Source of the DNA: Deltaproteobacteria bacterium
GTDB lineage: Bacteria > Lernaellota > Lernaellaia > JACKCT01
NCBI GenBank assembly: GCA_027493875.1
Contig: JAOSJX010000023.1
Location: 62,001 to 126,000, forward strand
DNA length: 64,000 bases
Direction: 5' to 3'
Shown here: piece by piece, positions 62,805 through 64,000 of the stretch
Layout: each line of letters opens with the position of its first letter
Position numbering within the stretch: the stretch's first letter is position 1
The notes under the pieces: generated by a model
What the model saw: only the letters and a program-made list of their open reading frames with translations
Database searches by the model: none
What the model was told of the DNA's origin: nothing
Position numbers and translations under genes: made by a program

Positions 62805-64000
62805 TTGAAGTACGCCGAATTTTTTGTATGCATCGTCTTTGTCGGAATCGTCGCGGTGACGGGCGTTGCTTGCCCCGGCGATAAATCGCCCGCGGCCGAG
62901 ATGCCGGGCGGTTCCTCCGCGACGCATTTCGGGCCGCCCGTCGGGGAGCCGATCAAGGCCGTTCTGACCGATCCTCCCATGGTTCCGCCGCCGACCGGCC
63001 GGGATCATCCGGCCAAGGTGATCGTCGAGCTCGAGGTCGTCGAGTTGGTCAAGAAAATATCCGAGGGGGTCGACTACACGTTTTGGACGTTCGGCGGGAC
63101 GGTCCCGGGCAAATTCATCCGCGTCCGCCAAGGCGACACGGTCGAGTTCCATCTGCTGAACCGTCCGGACAACAAGATGCCGCACAACATCGACCTGCAT
63201 GCGGTGACCGGTCCGGGCGGCGGGGCGACAAGTTCCTTCACGGCGCCCGGGCACGCCACGCAGTTTACCTTTCAGGCGCTCAATCCCGGGGTGTTCGTCT
63301 ATCACTGCGCGACGGCGCCGGTCGGCATGCACATCGCCAACGGCATGTACGGTTTGATTCTGGTGGAGCCGCCGGAAGGGTTGCCGCCCGTCGACCGCGA
63401 ATACTACGTGATGCAAGGCGAGTTCTACACCGTCGGCAAATACCGCGAGAAAGGCTTGCAGCCGTTCGACATGCAAAAGGCGATCGAGGAAAACGCCACC
63501 TACGTCGTGTTCAACGGCGCCGAGGAATCGCTTATCGGCGACCGCGCGCTCGCGGCGAAAACGGGAGAGCGGATTCGTCTTTACGTCGGGAACGGCGGGC
63601 CGAATCTCGTCAGCAGCTTTCACGTGATCGGAGAGATTTTCGACCGCGTGCACTACGAGGGCGGATCGCGCGTTCAAGAGAATGTGCAGACGACGCTGAT
63701 TCCCGCCGGCGGCTCGACGGTCGTCGAGTTCGACGTCGAAGTGCCCGGCACGTACATTCTCGTGGATCATTCGATCTTCCGCGCGTTCAACAAAGGCGCG
63801 CTGGGAATGCTCAAGACGGACGGGCCGGAAAACAAAGCCATCTATTCGGGGCTGGAAGTCCGATTCCGTCATGTTGTCCGACAAAGCTTCTCCGGCGACC
63901 GGCGTCGTCGAGTCCGCGACCCGCGCGTGGGAACAAGGCGAGTTGACCTTGGAACAACAAGTCGCCGCGGGCGCGCTGCTGTTCAAAGGCAACTGCTCGG
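62805..64000 (+). CDS. nirK: Copper nitrite reductase NirK with C-terminal cytochrome c domain, 3' end outside window
   Basis: TTG 62805 gives a lipoprotein-like signal ([17 protein letters not shown]). It reduces nitrite to NO in the periplasm. Type 1 copper ligands are in [17 protein letters not shown] and [19 protein letters not shown]; type 2 ligands and catalytic Asp and His are in [20 protein letters not shown] and [16 protein letters not shown]. After a shift near 63860 the frame reads [20 protein letters not shown] and then [11 protein letters not shown], the usual entry to a class I cytochrome c (CxxCH would follow). The gene continues past the right edge with no stop. Confidence 0.93.
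   Translation, partial: MKYAEFFVCIVFVGIVAVTGVACPGDKSPAAEMPGGSSATHFGPPVGEPIKAVLTDPPMVPPPTGRDHPAKVIVELEVVELVKKISEGVDYTFWTFGGTVPGKFIRVRQGDTVEFHLLNRPDNKMPHNIDLHAVTGPGGGATSSFTAPGHATQFTFQALNPGVFVYHCATAPVGMHIANGMYGLILVEPPEGLPPVDREYYVMQGEFYTVGKYREKGLQPFDMQKAIEENATYVVFNGAEESLIGDRALAAKTGERIRLYVGNGGPNLVSSFHVIGEIFDRVHYEGGSRVQENVQTTLIPAGGSTVVEFDVEVPGTYILVDHSIFRAFNKGALGMLKTDGPENKAIYSGLEVRFRHVVRQSFSGDRRRRVRDPRVGTRRVDLGTTSRRGRAAVQRQLL

Noticed and set aside
62754..63992. Minus-strand open frame of 412 codons at the right end
   Set aside because: The plus strand carries all copper ligands of NirK. The antisense frame is a shadow; the true gene has no stop because it leaves the window.

Overview
The window is a GC-rich bacterial chromosome fragment. 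It reads like a deltaproteobacterium-type lineage (Myxococcota, Lernaellota or a relative). The reasons are an Agl/Glt-type TolQ-TolR-TolR motor with an AgmX/PglI-tailed partner, many TPR proteins, Cys-rich small lipoproteins, and an Asp-rich DUF1566 protein. This placement is inference; no rRNA or tRNA gene was seen. Reading frames break roughly once per kilobase, very often inside a run of one base (G, C, A or T). The sequence therefore looks like an unpolished assembly, and most broken genes are probably intact in the organism. I give the reconstructed span of each gene and say where the frame changes.

Layout. 1-531 (-): prmA, cut by the left edge. 826-12364 (+): an envelope machine made of two large TPR proteins, a TPR lipoprotein, small secreted proteins, a TolQ/ExbB-type channel, two TolR/ExbD-type proteins, and an FHA-like protein with one membrane helix and an AgmX/PglI C-terminus. 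12427-31396 (+) follows with no strand change: an exopolysaccharide Wzx/Wzy locus with an outer-membrane beta-barrel, a short OPX protein, Wzc with a fused tyrosine kinase, two Wzy/ligase-like proteins, a flippase, several glycosyltransferases (one fused to a methyltransferase, one a tandem GT4-GT4) and methyltransferases. The proposal is that the motor and polymer export work together at the cell surface.

31393-43451: a Cys-rich protein (-), a phosphodiesterase-TPR lipoprotein, pyruvate phosphate dikinase and enolase side by side, a dolichol-phosphate-mannose-synthase-like GT2 and an ArnT-like membrane transferase, a putative lipoprotein, a TPR membrane protein and a second Cys-rich lipoprotein (-). 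43515-49979 (-): HDOD protein, GT2, PseC-like aminotransferase, Rmd-like reductase, Gmd, then UppP with a receiver protein whose phosphoacceptor Asp is Glu. 50146-54958 (+): an SDR reductase with a basic tail, a SEC-C protein, a broken DUF3788 gene, a membrane glycosyltransferase-like protein and a TPR-like protein.

55.0-60.4 kb is accessory: a C-terminal copy of DUF3788, an ABM-like protein, a DUF1566 protein, a recombinase-associated HTH remnant, an AT-rich two-gene GTPase module (57355-59583), a DUF2292 small protein, and dispersed heptamer repeats. The right end holds a long-chain-type acyl-CoA dehydrogenase with a terminator, a small flagellar-rod-like protein, and a copper nitrite reductase that enters a fused cytochrome c domain as the window ends.

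Most interesting: the joined motor plus polysaccharide locus, the beta-barrel/short-OPX pair, and the AT-rich GTPase module.
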